A stretch of DNA of 64,000 bases, taken from the NCBI RefSeq assembly GCF_014873945.1, contig NZ_JADBEC010000002.1, positions 1,302,001 to 1,366,000 of the forward strand. The letters are read 5' to 3'. The notes under the pieces were generated by a model. That model did not search any database. It saw only the letters and a program-made list of their open reading frames with translations, and was not told the DNA's origin. This document shows positions 8,981-17,692 of this stretch, one piece after another. How positions within the stretch are numbered: the stretch's first letter is position 1; the number at the start of each line of letters is the position of its first letter. Source of the DNA: Rhizobium viscosum. GTDB lineage: Bacteria; Pseudomonadota; Alphaproteobacteria; Rhizobiales; Rhizobiaceae. Both the position numbers and the translations under genes were made by a program.

Positions 8981-10903
8981 CTAGCGCGCGACCGAGACGG
9001 GAAAGGCGTGTTGCCCGTGCCTCGGTTCGGTCCATCGACACAATCTGGAGATCTCCTCCGCCATGATTGCAAAGCCATCGATGCTGAGAACGGATTCAGG
9101 GTGGAACTGCATAGATGCGAAATGGGAACCCCTGAGAGCATGTACTTCACCCGTTTCGGGATCCCTGCAAACTTGCACGAGCGCACCTGCGCTGACAAAG
9201 CTTGTTGGTGCGCATCTTGCAGCAAATGTGTTGTAGAAGCCGACCGTCGCGCTACGTCCGAAAAAGTCGATCCTACGCTGAACGCCTTGATTGGGGTTTT
9301 CCAGAGCGCCGACAGTCAATCCGAAATGCCGGCACAGGATTTGGTGGCTGAGACACACTGACACAAAAGGTCTCCCGGATGTCAGCCTCGCCTGTAAGGC
9401 ACGCCGAATTCCGGCAACACGCCCATCCCCGTCATCAAGCGGATTGCCGGGTCCGGGACCGAGCAGCGTTAGCTCGTATTCGTCGCCCAACTCCTCTGCC
9501 CTCGTCGCTGGATAAACAGACGGCTCGAGTCCCAGAGCCCTCAGTTGATGGGCGAGCATCTGGGTGAAATCGTCGTCAGCATCAAGGACAAGCACCTTCC
9601 CCTTCAGTGAGCCTTCAACGCCGCTGCCTCCAGGCCTCGCTAGCCAAAAGCTGGCGACGCGCCGGTTTCTGTCGGACAGGGCGCGTCGCACCGCGTCGTC
9701 GCTTCCAAGCGGCGCCATCCTGGCGCTCGTGAATGCCGAGAGCAGACCAGTTGCCTTAGCTGTCGTCTCCGCGGCCTCCTGAGCGGGATCGGAATGGCGA
9801 ACGATCGTCGACCCAACAGGGATTCGGACCTCGCCCTCGTCCGATATATGGGCCGTTCGGATGAGGATGGCGGAATCCAGGGTTTCCGCGCCCTCCGGAT
9901 CCTGGCCTATGAGAGCCACGACCCCCGCATAGTAGCCGCGGCCCCTCTCTTCATATTTTGCGATAACGCGGCAGGCGTTCTTGATGGGGCTTCCGGTGAC
10001 GGTCGGCGCAAGCATCGTGTGCCTCAACAAGGCAGCTGCGCTCGCCGAGGTCCTGCCTTCAATATAATACTCCGTATGGGCAAGACGGGACATTTCTTTC
10101 AAGAAAGGTCCCCTCAACCGACCGCCGTCCGGGCAGAACCGCCCAAACATCTTGAGCTCTTCGTCCGCGACCATGAACAGTTCGTCGGTCTCTTTCTCAT
10201 TGTAAAGAAAGTCCAGCACCTGATCGATTTTTGGCCCTGAAGGCGGGTAGCGGTATGTTCCGCTGATCGGATTCATCACTGCCGTCCCGCCTTGCAGCGT
10301 GATCTGCTGCTCCGGGCTTGCGCCGATGAAGGTTCTGCCATCAATCCGGATCAAGAACGTCCAGTAGGCTCCCGTCTCCTTCAAGAGGAGCTCTCTAAAG
10401 ATGCTCAGGGCATGGGACTGCGAGAAATTCCTGATCGTTCCGCAGAGCGAACGGGACAGCACAAAGTTCGCACCCTCCCCGCGGCCTATTTCCTCTGCGA
10501 TCAGTCGTTCCACCCGCGCAGCATAGATCTCGTCGGCGACATCGAACTCGACGTTGTCAAGCTGGACTCCGGACCGTGGAAGCGCCTCGAGCACGTGCGG
10601 CACGTCAAAGGATTCCTGCGTTTCGATTGCAATTACCCGCAATCGCTCATTGTCGTCTATGCAGTCGTAGCCGACCTCGGCGATCTGTCGAAACGGAACC
10701 AGGACGAGCAGCCTTTCCCCGCCTACGGCTCCCCGCGTGGCTGCCTCGACGGTCGTCAGATCGGCTAGGCGTTCGAATGTCCGAGCGGAGCCTGTGACGA
10801 CGTCTACATGTGCCGGCTGATCCTTCGAAGATCGTCTGGCTATCAGGGCATACGGCTGGTCGATCAGGCCGCTCGCAATATTTTGCAGAAGATTATCACG
10901 CAT
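8981..10903 (-). CDS. phzE: PhzE-type 2-amino-2-deoxyisochorismate synthase
   Basis: A 640-residue fusion of a chorismate-using domain and a class I glutamine amidotransferase, the same architecture and length as PhzE of phenazine pathways. The chorismate domain carries PISGTYRYPPSGP, DEELKMFGRFCPDGG and HTEYYIEG, all close to PhzE rather than to TrpE. The amidotransferase has GPGPGNP, the nucleophile in VCLSHQIL and the His/Glu pair in QFHPES. It should convert chorismate plus glutamine to ADIC. No PhzA/B, PhzD, PhzF or PhzG homologue is nearby, so the product is unlikely to be a phenazine. The start overlaps the preceding dehydrogenase by eight bases and has GAGGGTGG as ribosome site. Confidence 0.88.
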   Translation of the reverse strand: MRDNLLQNIASGLIDQPYALIARRSSKDQPAHVDVVTGSARTFERLADLTTVEAATRGAVGGERLLVLVPFRQIAEVGYDCIDDNERLRVIAIETQESFDVPHVLEALPRSGVQLDNVEFDVADEIYAARVERLIAEEIGRGEGANFVLSRSLCGTIRNFSQSHALSIFRELLLKETGAYWTFLIRIDGRTFIGASPEQQITLQGGTAVMNPISGTYRYPPSGPKIDQVLDFLYNEKETDELFMVADEELKMFGRFCPDGGRLRGPFLKEMSRLAHTEYYIEGRTSASAAALLRHTMLAPTVTGSPIKNACRVIAKYEERGRGYYAGVVALIGQDPEGAETLDSAILIRTAHISDEGEVRIPVGSTIVRHSDPAQEAAETTAKATGLLSAFTSARMAPLGSDDAVRRALSDRNRRVASFWLARPGGSGVEGSLKGKVLVLDADDDFTQMLAHQLRALGLEPSVYPATRAEELGDEYELTLLGPGPGNPLDDGDGRVAGIRRALQARLTSGRPFVSVCLSHQILCRHFGLTVGALENPNQGVQRRIDFFGRSATVGFYNTFAARCAPTSFVSAGALVQVCRDPETGEVHALRGSHFASMQFHPESVLSIDGFAIMAEEISRLCRWTEPRHGQHAFPVSVAR

Positions 10904-11921
10904 GGTCCACCCTCATGTTAAACTCGAATGCTGCGTTCAGAGCCGGATCCGACTTGACCGGCCAAGGCGTTTCCCTCACCGGATTGATCGGCCCTCTCCC
11001 TGCGCGCCACGCAAGCAGGTTGTCGACAGCGAGGCGCCACATCTCCTGCCGGGTGTAGATCGACCCCGACGCGATGTGCGGCTGAAGCACGACATTCGGC
11101 AATGCCAAGAGCTCCTGGCAGACGTTCGGCTCGGACGCGTGGACGTCCAGGCCCGCAGCAAGGATGCGGCGGTCCCTGAGCGCTTTGGCGAGCGCCGCCT
11201 CGTCCATGACACTGCCACGGGCGATGTTGATTACGACGCCGTCCGGTCCCAGGCGGTCCAATATGTCGCCATCAATCAAGCGCGTGGTAGCATTGCCGCC
11301 GGGGACGCTGATCAGCAACGTATCCACGGCTTCGCCGAGCGACTGAACGTTGGAATGGTACTCATAGAGAACATCGCTGCGCGCGCGACGATTATGGTAG
11401 GCGATCGACAGGCCGAAGCTCTCGGCGCGCCGGGCGAAAGCGAGCCCGATCCGGCCCAGTCCGACGATGCCGAGCTTGCGTCCGCGCAGCGTTCCACGAC
11501 TGAGCGGATAGGACCCCTTGGTCCATCTACCGCTTCGAACGAAATTGTCAGCCTGGGGAATCTCGCGCAGCGTCGCAATCAGAAGGCCCATGGCAAAATC
11601 CGCGACTTCTTCCTCATGCACAGACGGGGTGTTGGTGACGACTATTCGGCGCGCCCGTGCCGCCCCCGTGTCGATCCGATCATAGCCGACGCCGAAATTT
11701 GCGATCAGTTCAAGCTCGGGCAGCTGTTCGATGATTTCCGCGCCAATCCTGCGGTTGTTGGCTTCGTCGGAGCCGGCGAGAATGAAGCGGCTCGCACGCG
11801 CTGACTCGGGAATGCGAACGTCGACACCGTCTTCCCGCAGAGGAAAGACCGCAAAGGTTTTCGTCAGTTCGTTATAGACGTCGGCCGGAATTGAATCTGC
11901 GACAATGAGATCTGCTGTCAT
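10896..11921 (-). CDS. D-isomer-specific 2-hydroxyacid dehydrogenase
   Basis: A 341-residue NAD(P)-dependent dehydrogenase. The substrate domain comes first, then the nucleotide domain with GIVGLGRIGLAFARR, the catalytic Arg region NIARGSVMDEAAL and the proton-relay His in QPHIASGS. Family members interconvert 2-oxo acids and D-2-hydroxy acids; the substrate cannot be read from sequence. It sits in the five-to-six gene minus-strand operon between the DadA-like oxidase and PhzE, so it may make or use a 2-keto/2-hydroxy acid building block. Start context is weak (no strong Shine-Dalgarno), consistent with translational coupling or a low expression level. Confidence 0.87.
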   Translation of the reverse strand: MTADLIVADSIPADVYNELTKTFAVFPLREDGVDVRIPESARASRFILAGSDEANNRRIGAEIIEQLPELELIANFGVGYDRIDTGAARARRIVVTNTPSVHEEEVADFAMGLLIATLREIPQADNFVRSGRWTKGSYPLSRGTLRGRKLGIVGLGRIGLAFARRAESFGLSIAYHNRRARSDVLYEYHSNVQSLGEAVDTLLISVPGGNATTRLIDGDILDRLGPDGVVINIARGSVMDEAALAKALRDRRILAAGLDVHASEPNVCQELLALPNVVLQPHIASGSIYTRQEMWRLAVDNLLAWRAGRGPINPVRETPWPVKSDPALNAAFEFNMRVDHA

Positions 11922-11963
11922 GGTACGCCCACTTGACGGTACATCGGTGCCTCGCTGGTCAAT

Positions 11964-13214
11964 TCAGAAGCGATTGAGCCGGTAGAAGGACGGGTCGATG
12001 AACGGCGTCTCACCGTTCATCATCTCGGCAATCAGCCTCCCGGTTGCGGCAGCCAACGTCAGTCCGTGATGGGCGTGTGCGGTCGCCACCCAAAGTCCGC
12101 GATGGCGGGGGGCCGGCCCAATGATGGGAAGCATGTCGGGCAGGCATGGCCGGCTCCCGACCCAGGCCTGTCTTTCGACCTGCTCGCCGATCGGGAAGAA
12201 GTCCCGCGCCCATGGAAGGACGCGGTTGATTTGAACGCTGGATAGCCGGTCGTCTCGCCTGGCGAATTCGACGCCGGTGTTCAGACGAATTCCATTCTCC
12301 ATCGGCGTGAGACTATAGCCGCCGTCGACGTCCGATATGGGATTGCGAAGTTCTGCGCCAGCCTGCGGTGTAAAATGGAGATGGTATCCGCGCTTGACGA
12401 AAAATGGCAACGCGTAGCCCAGTTTGCCGAGCGTGTCACCGGACCAGGGTCCCAGGCTGACGACGGCTTCGTCGGCGTCGACAAGGCCCGTCGTCGTCCG
12501 AACTTCCCAGCGCGCGTTTTTGTTCGCCGAGATGGTACGAGCATCGCCTTGCGCAACGATGCCGCCCCGGCGGACAAAAAGCTCCCTATAGGCTTCGCTT
12601 AACTTGACCGGGCTCGGCAGACTCAACTGCCCGGTAAATCGGATTGCTCCGATCACGGAAGGACTCAGTCGGGGTTCCAAGGCGCGAAGTTGGGCTCGCG
12701 ACAGTTCCTCGGCGGCGACGCCGTACAGGGCAGCGACCGCAAGCTTCTGGCGATGGGAGTCGAAGGTCTTTTCGCGGCGGAACACCCTCGTCCAGCCGAT
12801 TGGTCGAAACATGTCGAGCGCACCCGCTTCCTCTGCGAGGGCGAAATGTTCCGGAACGCTGTGTCGAAAGAGCGGGATATTCCCCTGGAGCGTGACAGCC
12901 ATTCTATCGGGGTGGCTTTGGCGCCAGTATTGAAAGAGAGCGGGGGCCAGATCTGGAAGAGCCGACGCCCGATAGTAGCAGTCCCGTCGCCTGTTGGCCG
13001 CGTAGCTGATGAGCGCAGAAAGATCCCTTGGAAACGTGATCGGCATCATGCCGTCAGGCTGGATGAGACCTGCATTGCCGAACGATGTCTCCCGGCCCAC
13101 ACCTTCGGACCGGTCAATCAGGATAACCTCGCGGCCCCTCTTCTGCAGATGCAGAGCGCAGCAAAGTCCGACAATGCCGCCTCCAAGGACTGCGACATTC
13201 GTCCTGGTAGTCAT
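11964..13214 (-). CDS. FAD-dependent D-amino-acid dehydrogenase-like oxidoreductase (DadA family)
   Basis: A 416-residue DAO-superfamily flavoprotein with the N-terminal FAD motif VLGGGIVGLCCALHL and the ATG-type second FAD contact near the C-terminus (GSRPCLPDMLPIIGP followed by ATAHAHHGLTLA). Relatives oxidise amino acids or secondary amines at the membrane or in the cytoplasm. It is one of two such flavoproteins in this cluster, the other being at 14444, so two amine oxidations may occur in the pathway. A strong GGAGGACA ribosome site precedes the ATG. Substrate unknown. Confidence 0.86.
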   Translation of the reverse strand: MTTRTNVAVLGGGIVGLCCALHLQKRGREVILIDRSEGVGRETSFGNAGLIQPDGMMPITFPRDLSALISYAANRRRDCYYRASALPDLAPALFQYWRQSHPDRMAVTLQGNIPLFRHSVPEHFALAEEAGALDMFRPIGWTRVFRREKTFDSHRQKLAVAALYGVAAEELSRAQLRALEPRLSPSVIGAIRFTGQLSLPSPVKLSEAYRELFVRRGGIVAQGDARTISANKNARWEVRTTTGLVDADEAVVSLGPWSGDTLGKLGYALPFFVKRGYHLHFTPQAGAELRNPISDVDGGYSLTPMENGIRLNTGVEFARRDDRLSSVQINRVLPWARDFFPIGEQVERQAWVGSRPCLPDMLPIIGPAPRHRGLWVATAHAHHGLTLAAATGRLIAEMMNGETPFIDPSFYRLNRF

Positions 13215-13293
13215 TGACGATGTCCTCCCTAGGAATAATCGTGCAGAACGACGCTGCGAGAAGATGCCTTGCTGGGCGGCGTCTTCAACATGT

Positions 13294-14310
13294 TCATGCC
13301 GCAGCCAGACGAAGCCATTTCGCGGCCTTCTTGTCGCTGAGGAACGCTCGCAGGGTCTCCTCGGCAGGCAGATTTTCGAAGAGGATGCGGTATACGCAAT
13401 CGGCGAGCGGCATTTCGATCTGAGCGGCCTGCGCTAGGTCTCGGCAGACCATAACCGCGTTAACACCTTCTGCCGTTTCGTTGATTGCCTCCAGTGCCGC
13501 CAGCAACGCCGGCAGCCGAGCGCCATTGGCGATGTCCACGCCGATCATATGGTTGCGCGAGTATTTGCTCGTCGATGAGAGGAAGATCTCCCCAACGTCA
13601 GCCAGGCCGCCGGAACTCTCGGGTCGCGCACCCATTTTTTGGGCCAGCGCCTGAATCTCAGCCAGGCCCAGGGAGATGATATAAGATCGGGCGTTGTCGC
13701 CGAGATTGACTGCCAGGCCCGCGGCGATTGCGACGATGTTCTTGACGACGCTCAGGATCTCGATCCCATTGAGGTCGGTGCTTCCAAAGACCTTCAGAGA
13801 GTCGCTCTCCAGATATGCCTGCCCGACAGTGATGACCTTGGGATCCTCGGCCGCAATGAGAATGGCGGTCGGCGAGCCGTTCATAATATCGATCGTGATG
13901 TTGGGGCCGGAAATGATGCCGAGCCTGCTGGTATGGAGCGCCTCGCCGATCACTTGCGACATGAAATGCTTCGTTCGGACGTCGACGCCCTTCGTCGCCG
14001 AAAGCACGACGGCCTCTTTGGAAAGGTGCGGAAATGCCATTTCGGCAACCTGTCTTACCCTCTCCGACCTGACGGCGACGATGACGACAGCAGCGTTTGC
14101 GACCGCTGCTGCGAGATCGTTTCGGGCGCCTAGCCTGTCGGGAAGACGCTGAGAGGGAAAGTGTCTGCTATGACGGTGATCATGGTTGATCGAACTGACG
14201 AGTTGAGCATCTTGTGACCACAGGATGGTGTCGTGCCCGTTGCGGGCGACTGTCGTTGCCAGCGCCGTCGCCATTGTGCCGTCGCCCAGAATTACTGCAT
14301 GCTGATTCAT
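13294..14310 (-). CDS. GpsA-like NAD(P)-dependent glycerol-3-phosphate dehydrogenase homologue
   Basis: A 338-residue protein with the GpsA fold: an N-terminal Rossmann motif (VILGDGTMATALATTVARNGHD), then SATKGVD, SGPNITIDI and the catalytic-domain segment VVKNIVAIAAGLAVNLGDNARS. The glycine motif is GDGTMA instead of the usual GxGxWG, and the position in a PhzE operon suggests it is not the housekeeping enzyme. It may reduce a phosphorylated or otherwise modified 2-keto intermediate, but that is inference. The ATG at 14310 follows GGAG; the open frame extends to 14496 but the first 62 residues are not family-like. Confidence 0.82.
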   Translation of the reverse strand: MNQHAVILGDGTMATALATTVARNGHDTILWSQDAQLVSSINHDHRHSRHFPSQRLPDRLGARNDLAAAVANAAVVIVAVRSERVRQVAEMAFPHLSKEAVVLSATKGVDVRTKHFMSQVIGEALHTSRLGIISGPNITIDIMNGSPTAILIAAEDPKVITVGQAYLESDSLKVFGSTDLNGIEILSVVKNIVAIAAGLAVNLGDNARSYIISLGLAEIQALAQKMGARPESSGGLADVGEIFLSSTSKYSRNHMIGVDIANGARLPALLAALEAINETAEGVNAVMVCRDLAQAAQIEMPLADCVYRILFENLPAEETLRAFLSDKKAAKWLRLAAA

Positions 14311-14443
14311 AGGAACTCCGCCAAGCAAACCGCATGGGAATGCTTCTCCTGTCGTAACAACCGCACAGGCGTTACGATGCCGTTCGAAACGAGAATGGTG
14401 ACGTCCCCAGAAAAATGGGGGCTGGAGGTGGACCGTCAGATGG

Positions 14444-15937
14444 TCAGGCGACGTCGAACTGCGGGCTTGAATCCTGACGCACGTGCTTTCGGCCATAGAC
14501 GTCGTAGTAACCGCGGAGTTTGCGCTTCAGCCAGTCGTTGTCAGACATGCACACGAGCACGTCTGGCGGCGGCGTTATCGACTCGTGCAGTTCGTCAGCA
14601 GCCGATCGATATTTCGACGTCAGAAGATCGGCGATGCGACTCGGCCAGCGCACCGACACCCGCCATTCCGCTTCGAAGCCGACCGCCAACGCATGCTCAA
14701 CCGCTATTGCGATGAGATCGCTTCGACGGCCGCTCTGAATTGGTGCGCGAACCGGAGTGAAAGAGTGAAACAGAGGCTCGTCCGCCCCGTCGAGAATCGC
14801 CGCCGCCATCCGCTCGGCAAGGAACGGGGATTGGTGAAAGCCGTCACGATAAGTTCCGGTCAGCATCCAGAGACGCGTGTCCGGAATGATGCCGATCAAT
14901 GGAAAGCCATCGACCGGAACAGGGCGATTGCCGACATTGACCGCAAGGACGCCGCTCGTCCCAAAACCCGCATGCATCTGACGCATTGCCCGTTCGAGGA
15001 GCGCGTGCAGATCCGGAACATGCGCGAATAGCTGCGGCTTTTCCTGGATCTTGTTGGTGGCACCGACATAGATCCCATCCTCGCGCGGGACCGCGTGCAG
15101 TCCGCAAGCGAATGCTCGGTTGGGTGTCCTGATGACACTTGGGGGCAAAGGAACTGCGCCGGTGCTCAACAGAACCGAGGCACCGTAACCGCTTGTAACG
15201 GGTGGCACGTAGGGCGCAACGTCGGGAAGCGCCGAGGCGAGCAGGTCGTGGCTCAACGCGCCGGCCGCCAGGACGATGTTGTCGGCAGACATCCGCTGGC
15301 CATCGGAAAGCTTTATCGAACCTTGTCCCGCCGCAGCCGGAGCGACGATCTTGTGAACCGTTCCATCAATCAGACGTCCTCCGGCTTTGCAGAAGGCCTG
15401 CTCGAGAGCAGCCAGATAGGCGGGCGTGTTGATGGAGTGCTCGTCGGGAATGTGCAGGCCTTGGAACGGACGATTGCCCCCTTGGGCTGTTACCCACGGC
15501 ACTTCGTATCCCTCAAGCATCTGATAGGACCGCTGGTACTGGTTGAGAGCCTGTTTGATGGCTACGAAGTTCTCAGTGTCGACCGCGTCGGTTCCACCTC
15601 CGTTGAGAATGATGGTCGTGCCGTCCTTGCGCCTCAGCGCCCCTTGAGAAGGTCCGACGACATCAAGGATTTCATCGCACCACTGGTCCCATAGGTCCGT
15701 AGCCGCGATGTCCATCTCAAGTTTCTGGCGACCGTGAGAACTTGAAAGCAGATCGCGCGTCACCTCGCCAAACGTGCCGTTCATCGCACCGGCAGCTTGG
15801 GATGCACTGAATCGCCGAGTGGCCGGCCCTACGATCGAAACGCGTTGCCCACGCCGGGCAAGCCGAAAGCCCAGTGCCAAACCGAGCGCGCCGTTCCCGA
15901 TTATCAGCGTATCAAAGACCAAGGCATCATTTGCCAT
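14444..15937 (-). CDS. FAD-dependent oxidoreductase, ThiO/DAO-like, first gene of the minus-strand operon
   Basis: A 497-residue flavoprotein. The start has the dinucleotide motif LIIGNGALGLALGFRLARRG, and the body has the DAO pattern with LAAGALSHDLLA and the C-terminal FAD contact GTYRDGFHQSPFLAE. It resembles glycine/D-amino-acid oxidases such as ThiO but is longer, with about 90 additional C-terminal residues of unknown function. It opens the operon that continues through the GpsA-like, DadA-like, dehydrogenase, PhzE and FMN reductase genes, and is divergent from the PaaK-like gene. The substrate is unknown. Confidence 0.82.
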   Translation of the reverse strand: MANDALVFDTLIIGNGALGLALGFRLARRGQRVSIVGPATRRFSASQAAGAMNGTFGEVTRDLLSSSHGRQKLEMDIAATDLWDQWCDEILDVVGPSQGALRRKDGTTIILNGGGTDAVDTENFVAIKQALNQYQRSYQMLEGYEVPWVTAQGGNRPFQGLHIPDEHSINTPAYLAALEQAFCKAGGRLIDGTVHKIVAPAAAGQGSIKLSDGQRMSADNIVLAAGALSHDLLASALPDVAPYVPPVTSGYGASVLLSTGAVPLPPSVIRTPNRAFACGLHAVPREDGIYVGATNKIQEKPQLFAHVPDLHALLERAMRQMHAGFGTSGVLAVNVGNRPVPVDGFPLIGIIPDTRLWMLTGTYRDGFHQSPFLAERMAAAILDGADEPLFHSFTPVRAPIQSGRRSDLIAIAVEHALAVGFEAEWRVSVRWPSRIADLLTSKYRSAADELHESITPPPDVLVCMSDNDWLKRKLRGYYDVYGRKHVRQDSSPQFDVA

Positions 15938-16371
15938 CTTGTCGAAAACTCCAGTTGGATATCCCTAAATTACCCCATCCAATTCCGCCGCCGGAGAGCC
16001 CCCCGGCCCATGGCAGCGGGCGGTCAACGTGGCCACAGCCTATGCATCTAAAGCGACAACGCTACTACGGAAAGTAGATATTTTCGACTTATAGTCACAC
16101 AGCCATCAACAATTGCACGCTATGACATTGATGGCCGAACCAATTCGGCTTGGCAAGTGGAATTCTACCTTCACGAGAAATTTGATTGTCCAATGAATTT
16201 TCTGACTTGACAAAAAACAGCCAGCGAACGCACCTATGCAACTCATACGTTGCGCTTCGGGGGTCGAAACGCGCTGAAGAAGAATGAATCCTGTCCATCG
16301 GACAGCGCTCCGTTATCGAGAGATAGCGGAAATATATCATTATTATAAGTGTGTTAGAGAGAAACCAGAAC
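15938..16371. promoter_or_regulatory. Divergent control region of the PhzE cluster
   Basis: These 434 bases separate the two divergent arms of the cluster. No plausible gene is present; the minus-strand open frame at 16095-16439 overlaps the ligase start and is not family-like. The stretch 16325-16350 is AT-rich (AATATATCATTATTATAAG) and could hold a promoter for the plus arm. No regulator gene lies in the cluster itself. Confidence 0.5.
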
Positions 16372-17610
16372 ATGCTGTTGGTGACTGAAGACGCTACTAT
16401 CGCCACGAGTGCGATTGGAGACGCCGCCAAACGATTCAACTATTCATTGCCTTCGGAAAACTCAACCACAAATGGCGCATCCGCGCTCTCCGGGATGATT
16501 AGTCAGCTCCCGATTTCAACGAAGGAATCCCTGATCGCTTTCCGCAACGAGAACGCGAACACCTACCTTTCCGAGGCGTTGCTGTTTGCCGAAACCTCTG
16601 GAACGACGGGCGCGCCGCTCCAGATACCAAGAACCCGCACCGACCTGATAAACGGGGTTCGAAACTACATCGAAGCCTACGGGACGGTGGTCCGGAGCGG
16701 AGAAGATCGGGTGGCCTTCATTCACCCGTCGATCTTGAGCCCGCTCAGAGACCTTACTGTCCGCGCCTTGCAGGATCTCAGTGTCGGAGTGATGACGTTG
16801 TTTCCGATACCCGGCCTGTGCGGTTACGAGCGGATCCATCACATCCTAAGCCAGAACCGAGTGACGACGCTGTTGACGTCACCATCAATCGTCTACCAGA
16901 TCCTCTTCAACTTTGATCGTCTGGGCCTGAAGCTTCCTGGCTCCGTCAATCAGATACTGGTCACCGGGGAGTATTTTTCGGAGGCTAGCGCGACAAATAT
17001 CAAGCGTCTCATCGACCGGGAGTGCCGGATCGCCCCGATCATTTATGGGGCGAACGAAATCGGCATGATGATGTATGCCGAGCGCGACTTTTCCTACCGA
17101 GCAATCGCCAGAGATTTCGTCTTCGAATGCATGCCGTTGGAAGTCGAGACGGACTATGTCGATTCAGTTGCCCCTGGTTCAAAAATTGGAGAGCTGCTGG
17201 TCACGGGCCTTACGCCAACCATCATGCCCATCGTGAGGTACGCCACCCGCGACGTCTTCAACTTCATTCCTGGCGCTGACGGAAGCTGGACCTTTCGACA
17301 CCTGGGCAGGAAAGACGATTTCCCCATAAAGCTCGTGAAGAGAAACAAAATCGACGATCTGCTCTACTCTCTGGAAACGCCCATCTTCCACTACATTCTT
17401 CAATACGCTCCGAGCGAGGCCACTGCTTCGATCGAACTGCTCCTGCCCGCCAGTGACCTGCCGAACCGCTTCCAGGAGGAAACTGCGGACAAGATAGCGG
17501 ACATCATTGGCACGGACACGCGGGTTACGGTGGATACCGAAAACTATGACGGCGGCTTCGTTCAGGGACAATGCGTATCCAAGGTCAGCCGCTTTAATCT
17601 CGCCGCCTGA
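16372..17610 (+). CDS. PaaK-like AMP-forming aryl-acid ligase
   Basis: A 412-residue member of the ANL adenylating superfamily, nearest to phenylacetate-CoA ligase (PaaK). The phosphate-binding loop is ETSGTTGAPLQIPRT, followed by YGANEIGMMMYAE (A5-like aromatic box), RYATRDVF and HLGRKDDF, the hinge before the small C-terminal domain. It probably activates an aromatic or small carboxylic acid as the acyl-adenylate or CoA thioester. Placed opposite PhzE, it is a natural candidate for activating an ADIC-derived acid. The ATG at 16372 follows GAGAGA; a GTG at 16351 would add seven residues. Confidence 0.8.
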   Translation: MLLVTEDATIATSAIGDAAKRFNYSLPSENSTTNGASALSGMISQLPISTKESLIAFRNENANTYLSEALLFAETSGTTGAPLQIPRTRTDLINGVRNYIEAYGTVVRSGEDRVAFIHPSILSPLRDLTVRALQDLSVGVMTLFPIPGLCGYERIHHILSQNRVTTLLTSPSIVYQILFNFDRLGLKLPGSVNQILVTGEYFSEASATNIKRLIDRECRIAPIIYGANEIGMMMYAERDFSYRAIARDFVFECMPLEVETDYVDSVAPGSKIGELLVTGLTPTIMPIVRYATRDVFNFIPGADGSWTFRHLGRKDDFPIKLVKRNKIDDLLYSLETPIFHYILQYAPSEATASIELLLPASDLPNRFQEETADKIADIIGTDTRVTVDTENYDGGFVQGQCVSKVSRFNLAA

Positions 17611-17692
17611 TCAACGAGCTTTCGGCCTCGTCGACGATACGCCCGTCGTGGAGCGAACGTGAGGCCTTCTATCCAATCACCAACACCGCTCG

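Noticed and set aside
8981..10903. Calling the region a phenazine cluster because of PhzE
   Set aside because: No PhzA/B, PhzD, PhzF or PhzG homologue is present on either side; only the ADIC step is supported.
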